From Anaerolineales bacterium (GTDB lineage Bacteria; Chloroflexota; Anaerolineae; Anaerolineales; Villigracilaceae): 64,000 bases of DNA. How positions within the stretch are numbered: the first letter of the stretch is position 1; the number at the start of each line of letters is the position of its first letter. Below are positions 25,944 through 34,671 of the stretch, piece by piece. The stretch is taken from positions 3,410,001-3,474,000 of the forward strand of contig CP129482.1 in the NCBI GenBank assembly GCA_030583925.1, read 5' to 3'. A program made the translations under genes and the position numbers. The notes beneath the pieces are model-generated. The model was given only the letters and a program-made list of their open reading frames with translations. It had not been told where the DNA came from and searched no databases.

Positions 25944-27485
25944 ATGGAACTTCAATATTTTGAATTCTTGAAACATCTCGTTCGCATCAACCGATGGGTC
26001 TATCTTGACCACAACGCGACCACGCCCGTCAGCGACCGTGTCCGCCGCGCCATGGATCAGGCGTTGAAGTCTCATTACGGCAATCCATCGTCATTCTATG
26101 GCATGGGCAGGAAATCGGCAGAGTTATTGGACGAAGCCCGCCAGCGCGTGGCAAAGGCGATTCATGCCGACCCGTCTGAGGTCTATTTCACCGCGTGCGC
26201 CACCGAGTCGAATAATGCCGCGCTCAAGGCGGTCGCCAGTCGCTTCTACCCCAAAAAGACCAAGATCGTTTCCACGCCGATCGAACATCCTTCCGTGATG
26301 AATACACTGGCATATCTCGAAACTCAGGGCGTGATCGTCGAATATTGCCCAGTGGACGATAAAGGACGTGTACAATTCTCCGAATTGGAAAAGTTGGTTG
26401 ACGGAGATACTTTTCTAGTCTGTTGTATGCTGGCGAACAATGAGACCGGTGTCATTCAAGACATCAACACCATGACGAAAATCGCCAAACAACACGGCGC
26501 GTTAGTTTTCACGGACTGCGTGCAAGCGTTGGGAAAAATTCCGATTGACCTTCACGCTTGGGATGTGGATTACGCCTCGTTTTCAGCGCACAAACTGTAT
26601 GGCCCGAAAGGAATCGGCGCCTTGTACATCAAGCAGGGCAGTCCATTTACGCCTCTGCTTCATGGCGGTCACCAGGAAAGCGGACTGCGCGCCGGCACCG
26701 AAAGCATCCACAACATTGTCGGGTTTGGCGTCGCTTGCGAGGCTGTGGAAAAACTACTCAGCCGGGGCGATCAAACCAGCGGATTGAAACGACAATTGAT
26801 TCAACGCTTCAAAGTAATCAAACCGGATTGTGTGATCAATTCGCCGGATGCCGAAGCGGAATGCCTGCCGAATACGCTCAGCATTACCTTCCGCGGTGTG
26901 GAAAACGCCGGGTTGATGGGCATGTTGGACTACCGCGGCATCGCGGTCTCTGCCGGTTCGGCGTGCAGTACCGGAGAAGATACGCCCTCCCACGTTTTGA
27001 AAGCGATCGGGTTGTCCGATCAAGCCGCACGCGAGACAATTCGCATCAGCCTCGGACCCGACACCTCCGCGCGCGACCTTCAATATCTGACGCGCGTGGT
27101 TCAAGAATATCTGGAAGGTCGCATCCCCTTCGTCAACATGCTCGCGCCGGCGCAATTGAATGAGTCCATTCTGTTCGCCGAAGATACCTTCATCCTTGAC
27201 GTGCGTCCGCCGATGAATCGCAAAGAAGCGAAGGGCTTGCCCAACTCGCATGAGGTTGATCCGCTCCGTGTCGAAAAATATTTGAAACAACTTCCGCGCG
27301 AGAAGCAAATTTTGGTGTATTGTCCAGGAGGCGGGCTCTCGGTCATGATCTCATATTATTTGCAAGCGAAAGGCTTCAAGCGCGTCACCAATCTGCGCGG
27401 CGGGTTGGACGCTTGGAGAAAGCGGCATGGCGCCCTGTATGACAAATACGCCGGGCAGAACGTAACCGTCCTCCAACCGGACTAG
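25944..27485 (+). CDS. cysteine desulfurase fused to rhodanese
   Basis: 513 residues. Residues about 18-390 are a NifS/IscS-type class V aminotransferase: YLDHNATTPVS, PLP lysine K217 in SFSAHKLYGPKG, and mobile-loop catalytic cysteine C341 in SAGSACSTGED. About 405-500 is a rhodanese domain with the active loop CPGGGLS (C460). The desulfurase could hand persulfide sulfur directly to the rhodanese within one chain. No iscU or thiI gene is adjacent, so the acceptor is unknown. Confidence 0.88.
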   Translation: MELQYFEFLKHLVRINRWVYLDHNATTPVSDRVRRAMDQALKSHYGNPSSFYGMGRKSAELLDEARQRVAKAIHADPSEVYFTACATESNNAALKAVASRFYPKKTKIVSTPIEHPSVMNTLAYLETQGVIVEYCPVDDKGRVQFSELEKLVDGDTFLVCCMLANNETGVIQDINTMTKIAKQHGALVFTDCVQALGKIPIDLHAWDVDYASFSAHKLYGPKGIGALYIKQGSPFTPLLHGGHQESGLRAGTESIHNIVGFGVACEAVEKLLSRGDQTSGLKRQLIQRFKVIKPDCVINSPDAEAECLPNTLSITFRGVENAGLMGMLDYRGIAVSAGSACSTGEDTPSHVLKAIGLSDQAARETIRISLGPDTSARDLQYLTRVVQEYLEGRIPFVNMLAPAQLNESILFAEDTFILDVRPPMNRKEAKGLPNSHEVDPLRVEKYLKQLPREKQILVYCPGGGLSVMISYYLQAKGFKRVTNLRGGLDAWRKRHGALYDKYAGQNVTVLQPD

Positions 27486-27564
27486 GACAAAGACACGAAA
27501 AATCCTTTCCGCTTTATTCTTTTCTCCCTTCGACAAGCTCAGGATAAACCTTTATACTTCCCTC

Positions 27565-28248
27565 ATGCCTCCCCTCATCCTCGTCGTGGACGATGAACCG
27601 AAAGTCACCCGCCTCGCGCGCGACTATCTGGAGAAGAACGGATTCCGCGTCGTCAGCGCCTCTGACGGTCAATCTGCCCTGACAACTGCCCGCCGCGAGC
27701 GACCCGATCTCATCATCCTCGACCTGATGCTCCCCCACATGGACGGGCGCGAAGTCTGCCGCATCCTGCGCCGCGAAAGCGACGTGCCCATCATCATGCT
27801 CACCGCGCTTTCCGAGGAGATAGACCAGGTCACCGGTCTCGAAATCGGCGCCGACGACTACATCACCAAGCCGTTCTCCATCCGCACGCTGGTGGCGCGC
27901 GTGCGCGCGTTGCTCCGCCGAACGCGCGGCGATATCAAGCCGCCGAGCCTCATCCGCACACGCGGGCTTGAAATTGATTCGGAAAAATATTCCGTCACAT
28001 TCAACGGCAGTCCGCTCAAACTCACGCCGAACGAATTTAAACTGCTCCACCTGCTCGCCAGCCGACCCGGTCAGACCCACACGCGTGAGCAACTGCTCGA
28101 AGATTTGCACGGAACGGCATCGAACATAGATCGCAGTGTCGATTCGCACATCAAAAATCTGCGGAAGAAACTCGAAGCCGCCGCAGGCGAATCCATGATC
28201 GAAACCGTCTACGGCATCGGCTACCGCTTCGTCGAAAGTGAAAAGTAA
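27565..28248 (+). CDS. OmpR/PhoB-family response regulator
   Basis: 227 residues. Receiver domain (1-115) with acidic pocket D9/D10, phospho-acceptor D53 (ILDLMLP), T80 and K102, then a winged-helix DNA-binding domain (about 130-225; LTPNEFKLLHLLASRPGQTHTREQLL and a C-terminal YGIGYRF). Paired with the histidine kinase that starts 41 bp later. Its stop codon lies in a 38-bp perfect palindrome (28244-28281). Confidence 0.92.
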   Translation: MPPLILVVDDEPKVTRLARDYLEKNGFRVVSASDGQSALTTARRERPDLIILDLMLPHMDGREVCRILRRESDVPIIMLTALSEEIDQVTGLEIGADDYITKPFSIRTLVARVRALLRRTRGDIKPPSLIRTRGLEIDSEKYSVTFNGSPLKLTPNEFKLLHLLASRPGQTHTREQLLEDLHGTASNIDRSVDSHIKNLRKKLEAAAGESMIETVYGIGYRFVESEK

Positions 28249-28281
28249 TTGGTACATGGTAATTACCATGTACCAATTACT
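28244..28281. repeat. perfect 38-bp period-7 palindrome
   Basis: 7-mers AATTGGT ACATGGT AATTACC ATGTACC AATTAC form an exact palindrome in the gap between the response regulator and kinase genes. It includes the regulator's stop codon. Confidence 0.9.
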
Positions 28282-28289
28282 GCAATCGT

Positions 28290-29354
28290 ATGTCCACTCC
28301 TCCTCCCCAAAAACGACAACGCTCCTATCGCTTTGTGCCATTCGTCCTCTTCTTCGTCATCTCCGTTTTCCTTTTCGTGGGCGGGGTTGCGGCGCTGCTC
28401 TACTTCCTTTTTTCGGAATACTCCGGCGTTCGGAACATCTGGATTCTGCTTTGTGGCGCGCCTGCAATTCTGATCGTCCTCGCATTCATCGTCGTCTTCA
28501 ATCTTTACCTCCGCTTCGGCAAACCGCTCGAGGAATTCTTCAACACCATCAACGCGGTGGAAGCGGGCGACCTCTCGGCGCGCGTCCCTGAAAAAAACTC
28601 CGACATGTTCAGCGACCTGATCAAACGCTTCAACAAAATGGTCGGCGAACTCGAACGCGCCGAACAACAACGCCGCAACCTCACCGCCGACATCGCCCAC
28701 GAACTCCGCACGCCGCTTCACATCATTCAGGGAAATCTCGAAGGGCTTCAAGACGGCGTCTACCAGCCAACGCCTGAGCATATCAGCGCCACATTGGATG
28801 AAACTCATCTGCTCACCCGCCTCGTCAACGACCTGCAAACCCTCTCCCTCGCTGAGACTGGACAACTGCCGCTTCATCCGACCTTATTTCTGCTCGCCGA
28901 TCTGATAGCGGATCTCACTTCGAGTTTTTCCGCCCAAGCCGCGTCCCTCGGCATTGACTTGCAAACGCACATCGCCGACAAGAATCAACAACTCACCGCC
29001 GATTATGACAGGCTCGATCAAGTGTTATCCAATCTCATCTCGAACGCGTTGCGCCACACGCCGCAAGGCGGAACCATCACCATTCACACAGAACATCCTC
29101 AAGATACGCAGTACGAAGTACGAATTACTGTCGCTGATACTGGGTCAGGCATCGCTCCCGAAGACCTCCCCTTCATCTTCGATCGTTTCTGGCGCGGCGA
29201 CCGATCGCGCAGTGAACGAACCCACAGTGGGCTGGGTCTTGCCATCGCCAAACAACTCATCCACGCGCACGGCGGGACGATCAACGCGCACAGTGAGCCA
29301 GGGAACGGAACAACATTCACTGTCGAACTGCCGTCTTCTCTGCTACAATCCTAA
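28290..29354 (+). CDS. sensor histidine kinase
   Basis: 354 residues. Two membrane helices (about 15-40 and 50-73) with almost no periplasmic loop, HAMP (about 75-125), HisKA with H137 (ADIAHELRTPLH), and an HATPase domain with N-box NLISNALRHTPQ, G1 DTGSGIAP and G2 GLGLAIAKQL. The lack of an extracellular sensor suggests membrane or intracellular sensing. A period-7 stretch (29101-29130) is embedded in frame between N-box and G1, encoding DTQYEVRIT. Confidence 0.9.
   Translation: MSTPPPQKRQRSYRFVPFVLFFVISVFLFVGGVAALLYFLFSEYSGVRNIWILLCGAPAILIVLAFIVVFNLYLRFGKPLEEFFNTINAVEAGDLSARVPEKNSDMFSDLIKRFNKMVGELERAEQQRRNLTADIAHELRTPLHIIQGNLEGLQDGVYQPTPEHISATLDETHLLTRLVNDLQTLSLAETGQLPLHPTLFLLADLIADLTSSFSAQAASLGIDLQTHIADKNQQLTADYDRLDQVLSNLISNALRHTPQGGTITIHTEHPQDTQYEVRITVADTGSGIAPEDLPFIFDRFWRGDRSRSERTHSGLGLAIAKQLIHAHGGTINAHSEPGNGTTFTVELPSSLLQS
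29101..29130. repeat. in-gene heptamer array
   Basis: AAGATAC GCAGTAC GAAGTAC GAATTAC within the kinase coding region. The same word family is at 63343-63377. Confidence 0.5.
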
Positions 29355-29479
29355 ACACACAATCTCAGCCACGCCTTTCACTGATTTTCACGAATCTTTC
29401 CTTGTTTTCTTCTTCGTGTACTTCGTGTGATTTCGACAGGCTCCATCCAGGCCTTCGTGGTTAAAAAAAGGACTCCTCA

Positions 29480-30649
29480 ATGACTCAAACCTACGACGCC
29501 ATCGTCATCGGCGCGGGCGTGATGGGCGCCAGCCTCGCCTTCCACTTCGCCGAGCGCGGACTCAAAACCGCCATCCTCGAACGCAAGGTCAGCGCTTCGG
29601 GCGCCACGGGTCACTCCAGCGGGCTCGTCCGCATGCACTACGACCTCGCCGCCGAATCTGATTTAACTTTTCAAAGTTACAAAATTTATTTCAACAATTG
29701 GAAAGAGCGCGTGGGCGGCGAATGCGGTTTTCAACAAACTGGATTTCTGCAGATCGCCAAACGCGAGCATGAGGACAAACTGCGCGGCAACGTCGCCAAC
29801 CAACAAAAGATTGGGATCAACACCTCGGTCATTTCTGCGGATGAAGTGCGCCGCCTCTTTCCTGACCTTCAAACTGGTCACTTCGACTTCGGCGCTTACG
29901 AACCCGATTCAGGCTACGCCGACGCGACGCTCACCACCAACTCGTTCCTCGAAGCCGCAAAGCGCAACAACGCGACGTTGATTCAAAACTGCGAAGTGAC
30001 CGCTGTCCGCATAGCGAACGGAAAAATCATCGGCGTGGATACGACTCAGGGAAGTTTCGACGCGCCGATCGTCGTCAACGCGGCTGGGGCGTGGGCAAAA
30101 CATGTCGCTGGGCTGGCAGGCATCCAAGTCCCGCTTGAAACGTGGACGCACGACGTCGCCTTCCTCCACCGCCCGCCGACGCTGGGTCGCATCCCCGCTT
30201 GCATTGACGACGTCATCAACTGCTACTTCCGCCCCGAGGGGAGCGCGCTCATCCTAGCCGCGGGCGAAGACGAATCCCTGCGCGGCGATCCGCCCGACGC
30301 CGAAGATCAAACGCCCACGCCCACCTTCGTTGAAAAATTGATTGACCAGATGGTTCAGCGCATCCCGAAGATCGAACAGAGCGGCTTGCACTCCATCCAC
30401 GTTGGGCGCGACGGCATCACGCCCGACCAGCGCGCCATTTACAGCGGCACGGACGTTGAAGGCTTTTATCTCGCCTGCGGGCTGAGCGGCACGGGATTCA
30501 AGACGTCACCCGCCGCAGGCGCAAGCATGGTGGAATTGATTTTGGATGGCACGCCCAAAACGGTGGACATCACGCCGTTCCGTTTCAGCCGCTTCGCCGA
30601 GGGGAAGTTGCTCGAAGGCGAGTTTGGGTATGGGCATATTTGGAAGTAA
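29480..30649 (+). CDS. FAD-dependent amine oxidoreductase (DAO family)
   Basis: 389 residues. N-terminal FAD-binding DAIVIGAGVMGASLAFHFAERG, ATGHSSGLVRMHYD, and the C-terminal GRDGITPDQRAIYSG...GLSGTGFKTSPAAG typical of sarcosine oxidase/glycine oxidase/D-amino acid dehydrogenase-like enzymes. It probably oxidises a secondary amine or amino acid; the exact substrate is unclear. The short upstream gap holds CTTCGTG nonamer repeats. The AT-rich island begins after its stop. Confidence 0.85.
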   Translation: MTQTYDAIVIGAGVMGASLAFHFAERGLKTAILERKVSASGATGHSSGLVRMHYDLAAESDLTFQSYKIYFNNWKERVGGECGFQQTGFLQIAKREHEDKLRGNVANQQKIGINTSVISADEVRRLFPDLQTGHFDFGAYEPDSGYADATLTTNSFLEAAKRNNATLIQNCEVTAVRIANGKIIGVDTTQGSFDAPIVVNAAGAWAKHVAGLAGIQVPLETWTHDVAFLHRPPTLGRIPACIDDVINCYFRPEGSALILAAGEDESLRGDPPDAEDQTPTPTFVEKLIDQMVQRIPKIEQSGLHSIHVGRDGITPDQRAIYSGTDVEGFYLACGLSGTGFKTSPAAGASMVELILDGTPKTVDITPFRFSRFAEGKLLEGEFGYGHIWK

Positions 30650-30706
30650 AATGAAAAGACTGCATTTTGTGTTACCAAGACGAACAGGTATCGAAAGGTA
30701 TCATCA

Positions 30707-31384
30707 ATGCGATTTTCTATTGAAAAACTAAAACTTGAAAGAGAGGATGTTCAAGAAGACTTAAGAGGATTAAAGTTAGCTCCATTAGCGTTGCGAGTAG
30801 GCGATTTTGGTTGTGGATGGGGTTATACAACTTTAAGTCTCATGCTTGAGTTGCAAACATTTGAATGTTTTGGAGTAGATCGGTTTACAAAGAATCTTGT
30901 TCTTGACGTTCCCTCTATAGAGGATGTTAATTTACAGTTTAATGAATTAAGGGAGGAAGTGCTTTCGAATGCTTACCCTCCAGAAGAGCATAATATCAAA
31001 AGCGAAATTCATCAAATACTTCAGAATAGTCCATTTCCCAAATTTCAGGTAGGCGATGTTGTAACAGGGGATAATCTGCCCTCTAATCTTGACTTTATCT
31101 ATTGCAAGAAGTTATTGCAAAATATTTTCGATGGCGGCTTTAATCAATATCATAAAGGCGATGAAGGAGTTAATTTAGCAATAAATCGCATATTTCATGC
31201 GGTCAAACAAGATGGTGTAATTTGTATAGTGGAACCAGCAGGTACAAATTTTATGCCATTTTTGGAACAAAATGGTCTCGAAATGATACGGTGTTGCCGT
31301 ATCCAACGGAACAGGATTAGCGGACAGAAAAGAAGCACCATCATAAAAGAACAATATCTTTTATATCATTATAAGAAGCCCTGA
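30707..31384 (+). CDS. AT-rich SAM-dependent methyltransferase
   Basis: 225 residues with motif I RVGDFGCGWGYTTLSLMLEL and the following CFGVDRF, then a late LDFIYCKKLLQNIFDGG and VKQDGVICIVEPAG. A class I methyltransferase of unknown substrate. Codon use is AT-rich compared with the chromosome, as for the two genes that follow, suggesting an acquired segment. Confidence 0.7.
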   Translation: MRFSIEKLKLEREDVQEDLRGLKLAPLALRVGDFGCGWGYTTLSLMLELQTFECFGVDRFTKNLVLDVPSIEDVNLQFNELREEVLSNAYPPEEHNIKSEIHQILQNSPFPKFQVGDVVTGDNLPSNLDFIYCKKLLQNIFDGGFNQYHKGDEGVNLAINRIFHAVKQDGVICIVEPAGTNFMPFLEQNGLEMIRCCRIQRNRISGQKRSTIIKEQYLLYHYKKP

Positions 31385-31414
31385 TTCTAAATTCTTCTAT
31401 CAATTATAAAGATC

Positions 31415-32134
31415 ATGCCAAAAGAATTTAGCGGAGAGATAATTGGTGATTTCATGAACAGACAAAAGATTTTCCCTGCCAATCGCCAAGGCGGCTGGAT
31501 TACCAATGATTATTTTTATTTCACAATCGCAAAAAGTTTTTTGCAACAATCAAAGGATTTAAATTTGTCAAACGAAAATAGAGTAAAGGAACTAAAAGAG
31601 AGGACAAAAACTGAAGAACCTCAATGGGATAATGAAACCCTATCATCTTATGTGCATCACTTAGTTTATGACGATTTAAAACAATTAGATGCTGTCTGTA
31701 TTGCTACTCAAATTTTTGCTTGTATGGCAGTTGAGGCATTTCTAAATCTTTATGGTGTAAAAAGATTGAGCGAGAAATTCTACAAACGTAATTTGGAGAG
31801 ACTAGGGATAAGTGAAAAACTGAAGATATTAATCACTATGTGCACTCAGGAAATTTTGGAGGACGAAGACGAGATAACACAGATAGCAAGAAGAATGTTT
31901 GACAGAAGAAATAGTTTAGTACATCCGAAGACTAAAGAGATTAATGATTTTAGCGACTTAATTCCTTCTGAATCAACTAACCACTTAGAGCGCGCCAAAG
32001 AAGCAGTCGAAGAAACGGAATTGTTTTTCAAGAAGTTCGAGGAAATTGTCGGAAACGAGAAAGTCACACCAATTTCAGGCGAAGTATACAAGATGGACAA
32101 TAAGAATGAAGAGCAAAATGGATCTGATGGGTGA
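31415..32134 (+). CDS. AT-rich hypothetical protein, HEPN-like
   Basis: 239 residues, helical. ARRMFDRRNSLVHPKTKE (about 163-180) fits the RNxxxH-type motif of HEPN nucleases/toxins, preceded by a helix bearing acidic residues. No nucleotidyltransferase (MNT) partner is seen, but a DUF3800 gene follows. Upstream ATAQIFACMAVEAFLNLYG resembles the HEPN first helix. It could be an RNase-type effector; function not established. Confidence 0.5.
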   Translation: MPKEFSGEIIGDFMNRQKIFPANRQGGWITNDYFYFTIAKSFLQQSKDLNLSNENRVKELKERTKTEEPQWDNETLSSYVHHLVYDDLKQLDAVCIATQIFACMAVEAFLNLYGVKRLSEKFYKRNLERLGISEKLKILITMCTQEILEDEDEITQIARRMFDRRNSLVHPKTKEINDFSDLIPSESTNHLERAKEAVEETELFFKKFEEIVGNEKVTPISGEVYKMDNKNEEQNGSDG

Positions 32135-32193
32135 AGCGCGGGGTGGGTTGAAGACCTCACCCAGATGAACGTGATTAATCGGCGTGTCGGTTT

Positions 32194-32222
32194 GCCCCTC
32201 TCCAAATGGAGAGGGCAGGGGG
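32194..32222. repeat. short GC-rich hairpin repeat
   Basis: GCCCCTCTCC-AAAT-GGAGAGGGC, a common intergenic repeat type, between the HEPN-like and DUF3800 genes. Confidence 0.5.
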
Positions 32223-32282
32223 TTGATTTCTTTTCTGTGTGCTAGGTTTATGAGGAGGGCAATGGCTGCATAATCACGCCCT

Positions 32283-32891
32283 ATGCAATATTTCTTCGTT
32301 GACGAATCGGGCGATGCAGGGTTAACCAATCAAGGCTCGGCATATTACGTCGTCGCAATGGTGCAATTGCCCAATCGGGAACCTTTAGTTCAACTTTCCG
32401 CGCTACGCGACGAACTATATCTCTCTCCAAATTTCGAGTTTCATTATTACAAGATGAATTCACGCCAAAAGGATGAATTCTTTCAAGCCGTGCATCCGCT
32501 CGCGTTTCGAGTCCGTGCGGCGGCATTGATAAAATCTCGTCTACCTTTGAAGTCTCAATCCATGAGCAGTACGGAATTGGCGACCAGCCTGCTGGTCAGC
32601 CTGACCTTGCGAGCATCTCCGCTCGATATTGCCAACGATGTTTTGGTTTTGGATAGCGCCCCTGATAGTTTTGTCCAATCACTGAGAATTCAGTTTACAC
32701 AGGCATATCAGCGGGAAGGGCGTGAGCGTCCCTTCAAGAAAATCGTCTCCAGCAGGTCAAAGTATGATGATGGTTTGCAACTGGCGGATATGATGGCAGG
32801 CGCGGTGCGAGAATCCATTTGGGAGAATGACTCTACCTACTTCCGAACATTTTCCAACAAAGTATTAGATTTATGGCGGGCAGACAAATAA
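32283..32891 (+). CDS. DUF3800 domain protein
   Basis: 202 residues. The N-terminal FFVDESGDAG and the late YDDGLQLADMMAGAV mark the DUF3800 family, predicted to have an RNase H-like fold with acidic residues D7, E8 and D11 (DESGD) plus a late Asp. No activity is established. A GGAGG with a three-codon mini-ORF (ATG GCT GCA TAA, 32262-32273) lies just upstream. A structured RNA gene on the opposite strand ends at its stop codon. Confidence 0.85.
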   Translation: MQYFFVDESGDAGLTNQGSAYYVVAMVQLPNREPLVQLSALRDELYLSPNFEFHYYKMNSRQKDEFFQAVHPLAFRVRAAALIKSRLPLKSQSMSSTELATSLLVSLTLRASPLDIANDVLVLDSAPDSFVQSLRIQFTQAYQREGRERPFKKIVSSRSKYDDGLQLADMMAGAVRESIWENDSTYFRTFSNKVLDLWRADK

Positions 32892-32988
32892 AACACCCCT
32901 GGCTATCTCAAGTATTCCTTGAGAAGACTACCTCGTGTGGCAGCCTTGTCGCCAGGGGCGGGTAAAACGGTCGAACCGTTTTATTGAT
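32886..32988 (-). ncRNA. candidate structured RNA next to the DUF3800 gene
   Basis: About 100 nt read on the minus strand from a promoter at 32995-33024. After a leader hairpin (TAAAACGG/CCGTTTTA, 32963-32983) the RNA forms a three-way junction: P1 CCCCUGGC/GCCAGGGG (32951-32958 with 32896-32903); P2 AAGGCUGCC/GGUAGUCUU around ACACGA (32939-32947 with 32924-32932); P3 CUCAAG/CUUGAG around GAAUA. It ends in UGUUUUAUUU. P2 needs two G-U pairs that would be A-C mismatches on the plus strand, which fixes the orientation. It does not match SRP, 6S or tmRNA. DUF3800-associated RNA motifs have been described in bacteria. Confidence 0.6.
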
Positions 32989-32994
32989 GAACGT

Positions 32995-33024
32995 ATTATA
33001 CATCTGTTTTGGGGAAATCTGCAA
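32995..33024 (-). promoter_or_regulatory. sigma70-type promoter of the structured RNA
   Basis: TTGCAG (33019-33024) and TATAAT (32995-33000) on the minus strand, spacer 18. Confidence 0.6.
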
Positions 33025-33051
33025 ACCAATACGGAACTGGTGAGAAAAGCG

Positions 33052-33086
33052 CGGGACTGTGGATGTCACAGTCCCGTTTTTAATTT
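33052..33086 (+). terminator. strong terminator between the DUF3800 region and nuoN
   Basis: CGGGACTGTG/CACAGTCCCG around GATGT, followed by TTTTTAATTT on the plus strand. An A-rich/T-rich flank also lets it serve the minus-strand nuo operon. Confidence 0.8.
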
Positions 33087-33103
33087 GAGGAGATTGCTAC
33101 CAC

Positions 33104-33137
33104 CGCGCTGGTCTCGATACGCCCTTCGGGCTACTCG
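33104..33137. repeat. solo copy of a MITE end
   Basis: TGGTCTCGATACG, then CTTCGGG and CTACTCGACCA: the same inverted ends as the 143-bp element at 38458-38600. Confidence 0.6.
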
Positions 33138-33162
33138 ACCATCAGCGCCACTCGCAATGAAA

Positions 33163-34605
33163 TTAGAAAAGTTTCAACACTGCTTCGCTTGCCCAGGCGA
33201 ACAGGAACTGCGGGACGAAACTTACGATGACGGTCACTAAGGCGGTGACGGCGGTGGTCAGGTCGAGCCATGGTTCGCGTTCGGCGGTCGGTTCACCGTC
33301 GCGCATGTACATGATGACGACCACGCGCAGATAGTAGAATGCCGAGACGAGGGAAGTCAGCACACCGATGATCGCAAGCCAGACAAACCCGCCATCGAGC
33401 ACGGCGCGGAAGAGATAGAACTTGCCCACCATGCCCAACGTCGGCGGGAAGCCGATGAGGGAGATCATGAAGACAGCCATCGCGGCGGCTAGGGCGGGAT
33501 GTCTCTTCGAGAGACCCGCGTAATCGTTCAACGCCAGCCCTTTGCCCGCTTCTTTTTCGAGAGCGATGACGACGCCCCACGCGCCGAAGTTGGTGAACAC
33601 GTAGGCGACGAGATAGAACAAGCCTGCGGCGATCGAAACGTCGCGGACGGCGTCATTGCCATACGGCACAAACGCCATGAGGATGTAGCCTGCGTGCGCG
33701 ATGCTGGAGTAGGCGAGCAGGCGTTTGATGTCGGTTTGGGAGATGGCGACGAAGTTGCCGACGATCATCGTCAAGGCGGATAATGCCCAGAAGATGTCGG
33801 TCATGTCTACGGCGAGGGAGGGGAAGGCGGTGGCAAAGACGCGCAGTAACGCGGCGAAGCCTGCGATCTTTGCGCCAGACGACATGAACGCGGTGACCGC
33901 GGTCGGCGCGCCTTGATATACGTCGGGAGTCCACATGTGGAAGGGAACGGTGGCGGTTTTGAAGCCGAATCCGATGAGGAGGAGGGCGGCGCCGATGGTT
34001 AGAAGCAGACCGCCCGTCGAGGAAGAAGCGGCGCTCACGATGGCGAAAATGTTGGTGGTGTGAGTCGCTCCGAAGATGAGGGCGATCCCGTAGACGAGGA
34101 ATCCAGAAGAGAACGCGCCGAGGAGGAAGTATTTGAGTCCCGCTTCTTCCGAATCCGTTTTGGGACGGGCGAAGGCGGCGAGAACGTAGAGGGGAATGGA
34201 GAGGAGTTCGAGCGCGAGGAAGACGACGATGAGGTCGGCGGCTTGCGCCATGAGCATCATGCCGACGACGCTGAAGAGGAGCAGAGTGTAATATTCGCCG
34301 TGTTCGATGCCCATGCGTTTGACGTAGCCATAGGCAAGCGCGACGCCGAGCAAACCGCTGATGAGGAGCAAGGCGTTGACGAAGATCGAGAAACCGTCGA
34401 GGACGACCATGCCTTTGAAGCCAGAGACCTCACTGCCGATCTGCGAGACGGTGAATCCGAGCGTGACGGCAAGACCCAACGCGGAGAGCAATGCCGTGAT
34501 GCCTTTGCGATTCTTTGGGATGAAGAGGTCAACGAGCAATAGCACACACGCCCAAACGGTGAGGATGGTGAGAGGGAGGATGGAGGTGAAGTCGGATTGG
34601 TTCAT
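33163..34605 (-). CDS. nuoN: NADH-quinone oxidoreductase subunit N
   Basis: 480 residues, antiporter-like membrane subunit of complex I, about 14 helices. LFFLALELLSIPLYVLAA holds the helix-5 Glu; KTATVPFHMWTPDVYQGAPT holds the key Lys and adjacent broken-helix region; SQTDIKRLLAYSSIAHAGY marks the antiporter fold. Last gene of the operon. The gap from nuoM is a period-7 inverted array. A terminator-type hairpin follows at 33052. Confidence 0.95.
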   Translation of the reverse strand: MNQSDFTSILPLTILTVWACVLLLVDLFIPKNRKGITALLSALGLAVTLGFTVSQIGSEVSGFKGMVVLDGFSIFVNALLLISGLLGVALAYGYVKRMGIEHGEYYTLLLFSVVGMMLMAQAADLIVVFLALELLSIPLYVLAAFARPKTDSEEAGLKYFLLGAFSSGFLVYGIALIFGATHTTNIFAIVSAASSSTGGLLLTIGAALLLIGFGFKTATVPFHMWTPDVYQGAPTAVTAFMSSGAKIAGFAALLRVFATAFPSLAVDMTDIFWALSALTMIVGNFVAISQTDIKRLLAYSSIAHAGYILMAFVPYGNDAVRDVSIAAGLFYLVAYVFTNFGAWGVVIALEKEAGKGLALNDYAGLSKRHPALAAAMAVFMISLIGFPPTLGMVGKFYLFRAVLDGGFVWLAIIGVLTSLVSAFYYLRVVVIMYMRDGEPTAEREPWLDLTTAVTALVTVIVSFVPQFLFAWASEAVLKLF

Positions 34606-34614
34606 AAAAGCTTT

Positions 34615-34670
34615 CAGCGATCGGCGATCAGCAGTCAGCCGCTGAGGGCTGTCCGCTGACTGCTGATGGC
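34615..34670. repeat. period-7 inverted array between nuoM and nuoN
   Basis: CAGCGAT CGGCGAT CAGCAGT CAGCCGC TGAGGGC TGTCCGC TGACTGC TGATGGC: the first half starts with CAG or CGG, the second half is its inverse (GCTGA). Confidence 0.8.
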
Positions 34671-34671
34671 T

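Noticed and set aside
32896..32988. RNA as SRP RNA, 6S RNA or a tRNA-like molecule
   Set aside because: The conserved SRP GNAR-loop domain, the 6S bubble and tRNA invariant bases are absent.
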